DNA of 64,000 bases, taken from positions 1 to 64,000 of the forward strand of contig JAHZDG010000008.1 of the NCBI GenBank assembly GCA_019422485.1. The letters are read 5' to 3'. The notes beneath the pieces were generated by a model. The model did not search any database, was not told the origin of the DNA, and saw only the letters and a program-made list of their open reading frames with translations. Shown in pieces: positions 1-7,895 of this stretch. The DNA is from Alistipes sp. (lineage in GTDB: Bacteria; Bacteroidota; Bacteroidia; Bacteroidales; Rikenellaceae). A program made the translations under genes and the position numbers. Positions within the stretch are counted from its first letter, which is position 1. Each line of letters begins with the position of its first letter.

Positions 1-2
1 GT

Positions 3-236
3 TGTGGGGCGGTGGCACTCGTTCTGCATGCGGTACTGGCCGGAGGTCGGGACGAGATGATCCGGGTGGCGCAGGAGGCGCGCCGTCGGGCCTTGCAGGT
101 ACCGCTGGTGGTCAGTGGACCGGCGGTCAATGCCCATTGGGTGGAAAAAACGTTGAGCCCGCTCTATGGCGCGCCGGTCTATTATGCGGCCGGTCCGCTC
201 GATGTGGTGGCGGTTTTGAATAAGAAGTTGTCCTGA
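3..236 (+). CDS. MetH-like cobalamin-binding protein, C-terminal fragment
   Basis: The reading frame is open from the window edge to a TGA at 234-236, so only the last 77 residues are visible. The pattern LVLHAVLAGGRDEMIRVAQE, then VPLVVSG, then SPLYGAPVYY and a final VVAVLNKKLS, follows the end of the cobalamin-binding domain of methionine synthase (the family has DEMxxVAxE, a PLLIGGATT-like strand and a PVVYVxDAS-like strand). The GGATTS loop is not conserved here (it reads SGPAVN). In MetH this domain is normally followed by about 300 residues of AdoMet-dependent reactivation domain; here the protein simply stops. It could instead be another corrinoid-binding protein. The family call is by recognition only, and the upstream part is needed to settle it. 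Confidence 0.5.
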   Translation, partial: CGAVALVLHAVLAGGRDEMIRVAQEARRRALQVPLVVSGPAVNAHWVEKTLSPLYGAPVYYAAGPLDVVAVLNKKLS

Positions 237-373
237 TTTGAACGGAAAAAGGATAAGAACCGGACATGGTGGACGAGGCGTTCGGAAATCAGCGGCAGCA
301 TTGACGACAGACAGGTTTTCGAACGGGAGTCCGGAGCGTCCGGACAGAAGATGTGAAGGAAGGTTATTGAACC

Positions 374-1564
374 ATGATGGATTACGAATGGATTAAAAAA
401 GCGGCCCGGGATATGCGGGACCAGACGTTGGCTTTTCGGCGTCATTTGCATCAATACCCGGAGTTGTCGTTTCAGGAACATGAAACGTCGAAATATGTGG
501 CAGAATGTTTGATGCGGGCGGGAATCCCGTATGAGCCGGTGGCCGGAACCGGATTGTTGGCCCGGATCGAAGGACAGGGTGATCTGAAACGTTGTGTGGT
601 GCTGCGGGCCGACATGGATGCTTTGCCGATTCAGGAGAACTCATCGCTGCCGTTTGCTTCTCAGCATCCGGGGGTGATGCATGCCTGCGGACACGATATA
701 CATACGGCCTGTCTGCTGGGAACGATGTGTCTGTTGCAGTCGCATCGGGATCAGCTCCAGGGGACTGTGTTCGGGTTGTTTCAACCGGGAGAAGAGTTGA
801 GTCCCGGAGGGGCCTCTCAGGTGCTGGCGGAAGATCCGTTCCGGGAGTATGAGGTGCTGGCGTTTATTGGGGAACATGTGGCACCGGAACTGCCGGCCGG
901 ACAGCTGGGACTGCGCAGCGGGAAATACATGGCCTCCAGCGATGAAATCCGAATGACGGTGCGAGGTCGGGGCGGTCATGCGGCTTTGCCGCATCTGTTG
1001 GCCGACCCGGTGTTGGCCATGGCGGCTTTGTTGATGGATTTGCAACAGGTGGCCAGCCGTAACGTGGATACGACTATCCCGACGGTGTTGTCTTTCGGTC
1101 GGGTGATGGCCGATGGGGCGACGAATGTGATTCCTTCGGAAGTATTTTTGGAGGGCACTCTGCGGACGATGGACGAAACGTGGAGAGCTCGGGCTTTGCA
1201 ACGTATTCATGAGATTGCCCGGGGAGTGGGCGAGGCTCATGGCGTGCAAATCGAAGTGAATGTGGCTCCGGGGGGCTATCCCTGTGTGGTGAATGATCCG
1301 GCTGTCAGTGCCCGGACCCGGGAGGTGTTTGCTGCCTTGTGGGGGGCTGATCATATTACCGAGTTGCCGTTGAGGATGACAGCGGAAGATTTCGGTTCTT
1401 ATACCCAACATTATCCCAGTGTGTTTTATCGACTGGGAGTGGGATATGCCGATGGACGGGAAGCGGGAGGTCTGCACACGCCGGACTTCTGTCCCAATGA
1501 AGAGGCTCTGGAGATTGGTGTGGCCACTTTGTCGGCGCTGGCGTTGCAGGAGTTGGCCCGCTGA
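374..1564 (+). CDS. M20 family amidohydrolase (N-acyl-amino-acid / hippurate hydrolase type)
   Basis: A 396-residue metallo-amidohydrolase that would cleave acyl groups from amino acids or small peptides in the cytosol; no signal peptide is present. M20D landmarks are in order: VLRADMDALP (about 76-85), the metal-binding HACGHDIHTA (103-112), FQPGEE (136-141) with the general-base glutamate, GRGGHAALPH (198-207) in the dimerisation lid domain, EDFGSY, and GGLHTPDF near the C-terminus. Length is usual for the family. The ATG at 374 is followed by a second ATG at 377; either gives nearly the same protein. A hairpin terminator follows at 1587-1613, so the gene seems to end its own transcript. 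The true substrate cannot be told from sequence; acetyl-diaminopimelate deacetylase-like roles are also possible. Confidence 0.85.
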   Translation: MMDYEWIKKAARDMRDQTLAFRRHLHQYPELSFQEHETSKYVAECLMRAGIPYEPVAGTGLLARIEGQGDLKRCVVLRADMDALPIQENSSLPFASQHPGVMHACGHDIHTACLLGTMCLLQSHRDQLQGTVFGLFQPGEELSPGGASQVLAEDPFREYEVLAFIGEHVAPELPAGQLGLRSGKYMASSDEIRMTVRGRGGHAALPHLLADPVLAMAALLMDLQQVASRNVDTTIPTVLSFGRVMADGATNVIPSEVFLEGTLRTMDETWRARALQRIHEIARGVGEAHGVQIEVNVAPGGYPCVVNDPAVSARTREVFAALWGADHITELPLRMTAEDFGSYTQHYPSVFYRLGVGYADGREAGGLHTPDFCPNEEALEIGVATLSALALQELAR

Positions 1565-1586
1565 TAAGTCGTTGGCAAGAAATAAG

Positions 1587-1613
1587 AAAAGGACGGTCGA
1601 TCCGTCCTTTTTT
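1587..1613 (+). terminator. Rho-independent terminator after the amidohydrolase
   Basis: Stem GGACGG (1591-1596) pairs with CCGTCC (1602-1607), flanked by AAAA before and TTTTTT after. The A/T flanks extend the pairing. Confidence 0.8.
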
Positions 1614-1753
1614 GTTGAAGGTGAGGCTGTAACGTGGAACAGTGATTATGTGTTGGAAAAGCCCCAAGAGGAAGCTGTGCAAATGTCGGTTTTGTCGAAG
1701 GCGGAAGGGAGGCAAAGGCCGGATTCCCGGGCGGGGATAAAGTGGGTTTCTCC

Positions 1754-1784
1754 TTGGCGATTTAGGTAAAATCTTGTAGTTTTG
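1754..1784 (+). promoter_or_regulatory. Bacteroidota-type promoter for the glycosyltransferase/ECF pair
   Basis: A -7 box TAGTTTTG at 1777-1784 fits TANNTTTG. A TTGG at 1754-1757, separated by 19 bases, is a weak match to the -33 TTTG. The expected transcription start lies about 10-15 bases before the GTG at 1805. Confidence 0.5.
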
Positions 1785-1804
1785 CAGGAAAGTATCTTAT
1801 CGGA

Positions 1805-2986
1805 GTGGAAATTTTCGATCTTTTCAGTCAGACCCTGTCGGCAAACGGGGAGCTGATTCGCTATATTGCATGTGGTTTGTTGGGGGGAATGCTCCTCTGC
1901 TTTTTCATTCAGTTGGGGTATTACTTGGGCGTGTATGGAGGATTGCCTCGTTTTCGCAACAACCGGGGGATTCGTGTGGAGGTCCCTTCGCCGCCGATTT
2001 CGGTCATTGTGGTGGTGCGCGAGAACAACTACTTCTTTGTCGAAAACGGTTTGCAGAGACTGCTCGAACAGGATTATCCCGAGTTTGAAGTGGTGGTGGT
2101 CGATTGCAGTTACGACGAAGAGATCGGAGAGATGCTCGCCGATATGCATGCGCGTTATGCCTCGCGGATGCATCTGACCCAGATCAAGTCCCTGCATCAA
2201 CAGGATCATAGCATCAAATTGGCGATCACGGTAGGGATCAAGGCGGCCCGTTATGAACATCTGTTGTTGACCCGGGCCGACAGCTATCCGATGTCCGACA
2301 AATGGATTTCGTTGATGGCCAAAGGTTTTATTACGGGAGATGTCGTGTTGGGCTATTGCGGGATCGAACCCCAGAAGGGATTGGGCAACCGTTTGATGCG
2401 TTGCAGCCGGATGGCCACGTCGGTGCGTTGGCTGAGCGCCGCCATCCGGGGACATGCCTATCGGGGCATCAGCTATAATTTGGGGTATACGAAAAGTCTT
2501 TATTTTGCGCATAAAGGGTTCAATTACCTGAATATGAATATCGGGGATGACGACTTGTTCATCCAGAAGATCGTTTCCAGGGAGAATGTCAGCGTGGTGA
2601 TGAACCCGCATGCCATGGTGTGTCAGATCCCTTGTGGCGGATTGGGGTGGTGGAACCGGGCCCGTCGCTATTTCAGCTATGCTTTCCGGTACTACCCGCT
2701 GAGAGCTCGATGGACTACTGCGATCGAATTGGGAAGCCGCTTCCTGTTTTTGGGAACGGTGATTGCTGTTTTGGCGATTTTGCCGTGGCCATGGCCTGTG
2801 GTGCCGTTGTTTTTCTGGTTGTTGCGGCTGCTGGTGGTGACGACCAAAATGAAACGGATCGCGCTGCGATTGGGCGAAAGAAAGTTGATGTGGGCCTATG
2901 TGCTGTATGACTTGTATGCGCCGCTGGCGGAAGCGGTGATGGCTTTCAGGCGTCGCTGGCGCCCTAACCGAGCTATATGGAGATAG
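1805..2986 (+). CDS. Membrane-anchored family 2 glycosyltransferase
   Basis: A 393-residue GT-A fold glycosyltransferase. An N-terminal membrane segment (about residues 18-40) precedes the catalytic domain, which begins PPISVIVVVREN (about 61-72), continues with FEVVVVDCSYDEE, and carries DDD in NIGDDDLFIQKIV, the position expected for a metal/acceptor site. Two or three hydrophobic segments follow (about 305-350). The usual DxD-type strand here reads LLTRADSYPMSDKW. Acceptor and sugar are unknown; a role in cell-surface polysaccharide is inferred. I use the GTG at 1805 because a promoter core ends at 1784 and no nearer ATG keeps the first membrane segment. The last 10 bases overlap the downstream sigma factor, which suggests translational coupling. 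Confidence 0.8.
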   Translation: MEIFDLFSQTLSANGELIRYIACGLLGGMLLCFFIQLGYYLGVYGGLPRFRNNRGIRVEVPSPPISVIVVVRENNYFFVENGLQRLLEQDYPEFEVVVVDCSYDEEIGEMLADMHARYASRMHLTQIKSLHQQDHSIKLAITVGIKAARYEHLLLTRADSYPMSDKWISLMAKGFITGDVVLGYCGIEPQKGLGNRLMRCSRMATSVRWLSAAIRGHAYRGISYNLGYTKSLYFAHKGFNYLNMNIGDDDLFIQKIVSRENVSVVMNPHAMVCQIPCGGLGWWNRARRYFSYAFRYYPLRARWTTAIELGSRFLFLGTVIAVLAILPWPWPVVPLFFWLLRLLVVTTKMKRIALRLGERKLMWAYVLYDLYAPLAEAVMAFRRRWRPNRAIWR

Positions 2987-3564
2987 AAAACTACATTGTC
3001 GCCACCGACCAACAACTCGTCGAGAAGGTCCTGGGGGGAGATTCGGTCGCTTTTGAGCATTTGTTCAATCGCTATCGGGACTCTATCCATCAGTTGTATC
3101 TGCAACGTACCGGAGGGAATGTTGACGATACGGACGATTTGTTGCAGGAGGCCTTTGTGAAAGCCTATCTGAATCTGCATCGTTATAAACCGGATTATAC
3201 GTTCGGACAGTGGATTTATACCATTGCCCGCAATACGTTCATTGATTATGTGCGTCGCAAACGGGAGGATACGATTCCGCTCGATAAGACGACCGATTCG
3301 TCAGGCGTGCTGACCGCTTACAGTGCCCCTTCGCCGGAAGAACGACTGATTAATGATCAGACTCGTGACCGTTTGGAGGCTTTTATCCTGCGGATGCCTC
3401 CGCGGTATCGGCGGTTGATCGAGTTGCGGTTTTTCCGCGAGTTTTCGTATGAAGAGATTGCCGCCGAGTTGGGATTGCCCATGGGGACGGTGAAGACCCA
3501 GATTCATCGGGCGCGCGAACAGCTTTGCCGCTTTATTACGGATAGTCACGAAACAATGCTCTGA
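2977..3564 (+). CDS. ECF-type RNA polymerase sigma factor
   Basis: A 195-residue sigma-70 family factor of the extracytoplasmic-function group. Region 2 is DSVAFEHLFNRYRDSIHQLY through DDLLQEAFVKAYLNLHRYKP (about residues 22-70), with the -10 recognition helix TFGQWIYTIARNTFIDYVRR. Region 4 is RMPPRYRRLIELRFFREFSY and the helix-turn-helix EEIAAELGLPMGTVKTQIHR (about 155-180). It starts inside the end of the glycosyltransferase gene. No anti-sigma gene is adjacent: the next gene is rsmG. Its signal is therefore not apparent from context. The housekeeping-like neighbourhood fits a constitutive SigW-like member rather than a FecI/SusC-type regulator, but that is inference. Confidence 0.92.
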   Translation: MEIENYIVATDQQLVEKVLGGDSVAFEHLFNRYRDSIHQLYLQRTGGNVDDTDDLLQEAFVKAYLNLHRYKPDYTFGQWIYTIARNTFIDYVRRKREDTIPLDKTTDSSGVLTAYSAPSPEERLINDQTRDRLEAFILRMPPRYRRLIELRFFREFSYEEIAAELGLPMGTVKTQIHRAREQLCRFITDSHETML

Positions 3565-3617
3565 CCGAGCAGTATGCTGTGACGATCTGGAAATTCAAAA
3601 TAGTTGAGATTTAGCTT

Positions 3618-4241
3618 ATGGAAATGGTGTCCCGTTATTTTCCTGACTTGAGGACCCGGCAGCTCGAACAGTTGGCGGCCCTGGATGAGGTGTATCGTGT
3701 GTGGAACGATCGGATCAACGTCATTTCTCGGAAAGATATCGACCAGCTGGCGGTGCGTCATGTGCTGCATTCGTTGGCCATCGCCAAGGTCTGTCGTTTT
3801 CGGGCGGGCGCTCGGGTGTTGGATGTCGGGACGGGCGGAGGATTTCCGGGGATTCCTTTGGCGATTTTGTTTCCGGAAGCCCGATTTACGTTGGTCGATT
3901 CGATCGGTAAAAAGATTCGGGTCGTGGAAGAGGTGGCTCGGGCTGTCGGTTTGCAGAATGTGGCGGCGCTGCATGCACGGGTCGAAACGATACCGGGGCG
4001 CTTTGATTTTGTCGTGAGCCGGGCCGTGACCCGTATGAAACCGTTTGTGGATTGGGTGTGGGATAAGATCGAACTGGGATCCGAAGCGGGAACATTGCCG
4101 GCGGGCATTTTGTACCTCAAGGGCGGCGATCTGACCGAAGAGTTGGCCGAAACGGGGTGCCCTTACCGTTTGTATGAGATTGCCGATTGGTTTGCCGATC
4201 CGTTTTTCGAGACCAAAAAAGTGGTCTATCTGCCGCGGTAA
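3618..4241 (+). CDS. rsmG: 16S rRNA (guanine-N7)-methyltransferase RsmG
   Basis: A 207-residue Rossmann-fold methyltransferase expected to methylate N7 of a conserved guanine in the 530 loop of 16S rRNA (G527 in E. coli numbering). It has RVLDVGTGGGFPGIPLAI (about residues 71-88), the SAM-binding glycine loop typical of RsmG/GidB, preceded by the family's NVISRKDIDQLAVRHVLHSL segment and followed by FVVSRAVTRMKPFVDW. Length is normal. It sits 53 bases after the sigma factor on the same strand. The next gene, rpmH, has its own strong promoter. Confidence 0.95.
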   Translation: MEMVSRYFPDLRTRQLEQLAALDEVYRVWNDRINVISRKDIDQLAVRHVLHSLAIAKVCRFRAGARVLDVGTGGGFPGIPLAILFPEARFTLVDSIGKKIRVVEEVARAVGLQNVAALHARVETIPGRFDFVVSRAVTRMKPFVDWVWDKIELGSEAGTLPAGILYLKGGDLTEELAETGCPYRLYEIADWFADPFFETKKVVYLPR

Positions 4242-4263
4242 GAGGCAAAAAACTGAGGAAAAT

Positions 4264-4294
4264 TTTGGGATCAAATAAAAAAGTTATATCTTTG
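4264..4294 (+). promoter_or_regulatory. Promoter of rpmH, exact TTTG-N19-TATCTTTG
   Basis: TTTG at 4264-4267, a 19-base spacer, then TATCTTTG at 4287-4294. This is a full match to the Bacteroidota -33/-7 pattern. The implied leader to the start codon is about 80 bases. Confidence 0.85.
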
Positions 4295-4385
4295 CACCTC
4301 GCTGCGCATGAATTAGTTCGCAAGCCTGTCGGCCCAAGAGCCTCGCTCAGCGATCCTAAAGCAAAAACAATAAAAAGATAGAGCC

Positions 4386-4541
4386 ATGAAACGGACTTTC
4401 CAACCCTCTCAGAAGAAAAAGATCAACAAACACGGTTTCCGTCAGAGAATGTCTACGGCAAACGGACGTAAAGTATTGGCCGCTCGTCGCGCCAAAGGTC
4501 GTAAAAAATTGACCGTATCGGACGACGCTCGTTTCAAGTAG
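4386..4541 (+). CDS. rpmH: 50S ribosomal protein L34
   Basis: A 51-residue, very basic protein with the full L34 signature: [18 protein letters not shown] at the start, [20 protein letters not shown] in the middle and a [12 protein letters not shown] tail. L34 lies at the peptide-exit side of the large subunit. The gene has its own promoter at 4264-4294 and terminator at 4571-4597, so it forms a monocistronic unit. Confidence 0.97.
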   Translation: MKRTFQPSQKKKINKHGFRQRMSTANGRKVLAARRAKGRKKLTVSDDARFK

Positions 4542-4570
4542 GCCGTCGTTGATCGAAGGATAATCTACAA

Positions 4571-4597
4571 AGGCTGCTCGGTAAAGGCAGCCTTTTT
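4571..4597 (+). terminator. Rho-independent terminator of rpmH
   Basis: AGGCTGC (4571-4577) pairs with GCAGCCT (4587-4593), followed by TTTT. It ends immediately before the possible GTG start of the next gene, an argument against that start. Confidence 0.85.
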
Positions 4598-4609
4598 GTG
4601 TTGAAATGT

Positions 4610-5740
4610 ATGGATCACCGTATGAGTGAATGTTTGCTGGAAGCTTTGGATGCGGAGAGCCGTGAGCGTGCCGAAGCCTTGTTGGCCGGAGAGCGTCTGA
4701 CTCCGGAGACGGCTTTGCGTCTGGTCGAGACGGCTCCTTTGAATTTGTTGGGTCTGTTGGCCGTGCGGGCGAAGGAACGTCAGAGTGGGAAGGAGGTTTA
4801 TTATAACCGGAATTTTCATATCGAGCCATCCAATATCTGTTTGTACCATTGTCGGTTCTGCTCCTATCGGAAAGGGGCCGAGTCGCCTGAGGCCTGGAAC
4901 CTGTCGCTGGAGGAGATCGAAGCACAGGTGAAAGCGCGTCGGGAGAGCGGAGCGACGGAAATTCATATTGTGGGCGGCGTGCATCCGGGACACGATTTGG
5001 CCTACTACGAGCAGATGATCCGTTCGGTGAAAGCCCTGATGCCGCAGGCTTCGATCAAGGCCTTTACGGCGATCGAGTTGCGTTATATGATTCAGAAAGA
5101 GGGTCTGACGCTTGCGGAAGGATTGGCACGTCTGAAGGCGGCCGGTATGGAGGCGATCCCCGGAGGTGGGGCCGAGATTTTCGATCCGGCAATCCGTCAA
5201 CAGCTTTGTGCGGAGAAAGGAACGGCCGAGGATTGGCTGGAGTTGCATCGTGAGGCTCATCGCTTGGGCATTCCGACCAATGCCACGATGTTGTATGGTC
5301 ATATCGAGACTTGGTCGCAACGGATCGATCACCTCAATCACCTGCGTCGGTTGCAGGACGAGACCGGAGGCTTCAGTGCCTTTATTCCGCTCAAATATCG
5401 GCGTCGCAACAATCCGTTGGGAGAGAGCCTTTCGGAGGTGAGTATCGTGGAGGATATGCGGGTAATGGCCATCAGCCGGCTCTATTTGGACAATGTGCCC
5501 CACCTGAAGGCCTATTGGCCGATGTTCGGGAAGACGACGGCACAGTTGGCCCTGGCTTTCGGGGCCGACGATATGGACGGAACGATCGACGATACGACCC
5601 GGATTTATTCCATGGCCGGCGCTGAAGACCGTTCGCCGTCGATGACAACCCAGGAGATGGAGGCGTTGATCCATGCGGCCGGTTATCAGCCCGTGGAGCG
5701 AGATACATTTTATAATCCGGTGAAAAAGGGTTATCTTTAA
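4610..5740 (+). CDS. mqnE: Aminofutalosine synthase MqnE (radical SAM)
   Basis: A radical-SAM enzyme of the futalosine route to menaquinone that joins SAM and 3-[(1-carboxyvinyl)oxy]benzoate to give aminofutalosine. The cluster motif is NICLYHCRFCSY (CxxxCxxC). MqnE rather than MqnC is indicated by ATEIHIVGGVHPG, IKAFTAIELRYM, MEAIPGGGAEIFDP, MLYGHIETWSQRIDHLNHLR, LQDETGGFSAFIPL and FGADDMDGTI, which follow known MqnE sequences closely. I place the start at the ATG at 4610; a GTG at 4598 abuts the rpmH terminator, and an ATG at 4622 is also possible. The other mqn genes are not in this window. The downstream pathway methyltransferase ubiE/menG lies at 62480. Confidence 0.9.
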   Translation: MDHRMSECLLEALDAESRERAEALLAGERLTPETALRLVETAPLNLLGLLAVRAKERQSGKEVYYNRNFHIEPSNICLYHCRFCSYRKGAESPEAWNLSLEEIEAQVKARRESGATEIHIVGGVHPGHDLAYYEQMIRSVKALMPQASIKAFTAIELRYMIQKEGLTLAEGLARLKAAGMEAIPGGGAEIFDPAIRQQLCAEKGTAEDWLELHREAHRLGIPTNATMLYGHIETWSQRIDHLNHLRRLQDETGGFSAFIPLKYRRRNNPLGESLSEVSIVEDMRVMAISRLYLDNVPHLKAYWPMFGKTTAQLALAFGADDMDGTIDDTTRIYSMAGAEDRSPSMTTQEMEALIHAAGYQPVERDTFYNPVKKGYL

Positions 5741-5799
5741 CCCCGGACCGTGCTTCGTCGGGAGGCACGGCCAGAAAGAATGTGTAAAAATGTGGTATC

Positions 5800-6678
5800 A
5801 TGGATTATCTGATTAATCTGGTTCGAAAGATAAATGCCAACCCCATCACCCGTAATCTGGTTTTGGCGGCATGTGCCATTCTGGTATTTGTATTTGTGGT
5901 GAATCTGATGCTCAACCTGTTTACTCGACACGGACAGGTGCACGAGGTGCCCGATCTGAGCGGATTGAGCGTTGAGGAAGCGATTCATGCCGGTAAAAGT
6001 GCTTCGCTGCGGATCGAAATCAACGATTCGTTGTATGTGTCGGCCTATCCGGGCGGTATCATTCTGGAGCAGAATCCTTCTCCGGGTGCCAAAGTGAAAT
6101 CGGGACGACGGGTCTTTGTGACCATCAATTCGTTCAACCAGAAAATGGTGCCGATTCCCTATGTGACGGGGTATTCGTTGCGTCAGGCCAAGAATAATCT
6201 CGAGATGGCCGGATTGGGCATCGATAAGTTGATTTATCGCAGCGACTTGGCCACCAACTATGTGTTGGAGGAACGTTATAACGGAAAGTTGATTTCGGCC
6301 GGCAGCCAACAGGAAGCTGAAATCGGTTCGGGCATTACGTTGGTGGTGGGCAAAGGCGAAGATGCCGAACTGCAAGCGGTGCCTCGTTTGGTCGGTTTTT
6401 CGGCCCGGGAAGCGAAGAGCCGTCTTTGGGAAGCCGGTTTCAACGTCGGGAAAATTTCGTATGACGAAGGCGTGACTCTGCTCAATGAAAAGGATGCACG
6501 GGTTCGGGCCCAATCGCCGGGAGTGAGCACCCGTCATGAATATGGAACGGCGGTAAGCTTTACGCTCTCCTTGGACGAGGATAAGATTGAAAAAGGACGT
6601 GCAGCCGCGGAACGTGCAGCGAAAGCGGCGGCTAAGGCGTATGCCGATTCGTTGACGAAAGGATTGCAGGAACCCTGA
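5800..6678 (+). CDS. PASTA domain protein with N-terminal membrane anchor, no kinase domain
   Basis: A 292-residue protein with one transmembrane helix (about residues 18-42, NLVLAACAILVFVFVVNLML). Three PASTA repeats follow at about 48-112, 115-187 and 190-260; typical strands are VPDLSGLSVEEAIHAGKSAS, IPYVTGYSLRQAKNNLEMAG and VPRLVGFSAREAKSRLWEAG. The tail is basic and alanine-rich (AAAERAAKAAAKAYAD). PASTA repeats elsewhere bind peptidoglycan fragments at the C-terminus of Ser/Thr kinases and PBP2x. Here there is no kinase or transpeptidase domain, so a periplasmic muropeptide-binding or structural role is inferred. rluD follows after 23 bases, probably in one operon. Confidence 0.85.
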   Translation: MDYLINLVRKINANPITRNLVLAACAILVFVFVVNLMLNLFTRHGQVHEVPDLSGLSVEEAIHAGKSASLRIEINDSLYVSAYPGGIILEQNPSPGAKVKSGRRVFVTINSFNQKMVPIPYVTGYSLRQAKNNLEMAGLGIDKLIYRSDLATNYVLEERYNGKLISAGSQQEAEIGSGITLVVGKGEDAELQAVPRLVGFSAREAKSRLWEAGFNVGKISYDEGVTLLNEKDARVRAQSPGVSTRHEYGTAVSFTLSLDEDKIEKGRAAAERAAKAAAKAYADSLTKGLQEP

Positions 6679-6701
6679 TAGTTATCCCTCGAACAGTGAA
6701 G

Positions 6702-7805
6702 ATGAAAGAATTTGGGTTGGACGAAGAACTGGAGTGGCAGTCGGCTCCGGACGCCTCGGATGAGCTCTCCGATGAGGAGAACGAGGGCGGGGAGGAGATG
6801 TATGAACATTTCAGCCTGACGGTCGATAAGGGGCAGAGTCCGTTGCGGATCGATAAGTTTCTGACTAATCGGATGGAGAATGTCTCTCGTCATCGGATCC
6901 AGAAGGGGGCGGATGCGGGGAGTAGCTTGGTGGGGGGTAAGCCTGTCAAGTCGAGCTATAAGGTGAAGCCGCTCGATCAGATCTCGATTGTGATGCCCTA
7001 TCCGGTGCGCGAGGTGGAGATCCTGCCGGAGAATATACCGTTGGATATTCCGTATGAAGACGATGATCTGTTGATCGTCAATAAGCCGGCGGGCATGGTT
7101 GTGCATCCCGGACATGGCAATTACAGCGGGACATTGGTCAATGCTCTGACGTATCATTTGAAAGATCTGCCGTTGTTTCAGCAAGGCGACATTCGGGCGG
7201 GTTTGGTGCATCGCATCGATAAGAATACATCGGGACTGTTGGTGATTGCCAAAACCGAACGGGCGCATGCCCGGTTGGCCAAACAGTTTTTCGATCATAC
7301 CATTCAACGAAAATATTGTGCCCTGGTGTGGGGCAATCTGCCGGAAGATGAAGGTACGATCTCCGGAAATATCGGGCGCAGCGTACGGGACCGTTTAAAG
7401 ATGGCGGTCTTTCCGGAGGGCGATCAGGGAAAACATGCCGTCACTCACTATCGGGTGCTCGAACGATTGGGCTATGTCAATCTGATCGAATGTCGCTTGG
7501 AAACCGGCCGGACCCATCAAATTCGGGTGCATATGGAGTATATCGGTCATCCGTTGTTCAATGACGAGCGATATGGCGGGGATCGCATCCTGAAAGGAAC
7601 GACTTTCTCGAAGTATAAACAGTTTGTGGAGAACTGTTTCCGCTTGTTGCCTCGTCAGGCGTTGCATGCTCAGAGTTTGGGATTTGTGCATCCGACCACC
7701 GGCGAGTCGATCTATTTTGAAACGCCGATCCCCGAGGATATGCGAACCGTCATCGAACGATGGGAAAACTATACGGCGAATCGTCGGCTGGACGACGAAG
7801 AATAG
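6702..7805 (+). CDS. rluD: 23S rRNA pseudouridine synthase RluD
   Basis: It isomerises uridines of 23S rRNA helix 69 (U1911/1915/1917 in E. coli numbering). An acidic N-terminal extension (about 35 residues) is followed by an S4 RNA-binding domain (LRIDKFLTNRMENVSRHRIQ onwards), then the RluA-type catalytic domain with GLVHRIDKNTSGLLVIAKTE carrying the catalytic Asp of HRIDKNTSG, and GRTHQIRVHMEYIGHPLFND. The S4 strand reads KGADAGSSLVGGK where relatives usually have a form like AADAGNxLVNGK, a local divergence. Start: ATG at 6702 (a GTG sits 6 bases upstream; an ATG at 6798 with a GGAGG-like site would remove the acidic extension). RluA/RluC paralogues are the main alternative; length and S4 domain favour RluD. 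Confidence 0.88.
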   Translation: MKEFGLDEELEWQSAPDASDELSDEENEGGEEMYEHFSLTVDKGQSPLRIDKFLTNRMENVSRHRIQKGADAGSSLVGGKPVKSSYKVKPLDQISIVMPYPVREVEILPENIPLDIPYEDDDLLIVNKPAGMVVHPGHGNYSGTLVNALTYHLKDLPLFQQGDIRAGLVHRIDKNTSGLLVIAKTERAHARLAKQFFDHTIQRKYCALVWGNLPEDEGTISGNIGRSVRDRLKMAVFPEGDQGKHAVTHYRVLERLGYVNLIECRLETGRTHQIRVHMEYIGHPLFNDERYGGDRILKGTTFSKYKQFVENCFRLLPRQALHAQSLGFVHPTTGESIYFETPIPEDMRTVIERWENYTANRRLDDEE

Positions 7806-7827
7806 CCGGAAAATCTTTATAGCAATG

Positions 7828-7864
7828 AAAGAGGGGCTCTCAGAACATCAGAGAACCCCTCTTT
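7828..7864. terminator. Bidirectional terminator between rluD and topA
   Basis: AAAGAGGGG at 7828-7836 pairs with CCCCTCTTT at 7856-7864, with A-run and T-run flanks that serve both converging genes. Confidence 0.8.
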
Positions 7865-7895
7865 GTGGTATGACCAGACGATATCTCGTCTCGGA

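Noticed and set aside
4598..4609. GTG at 4598 as the start of mqnE
   Set aside because: It directly abuts the T-run of the rpmH terminator, leaving no room for a ribosome-binding site; downstream ATGs are better.
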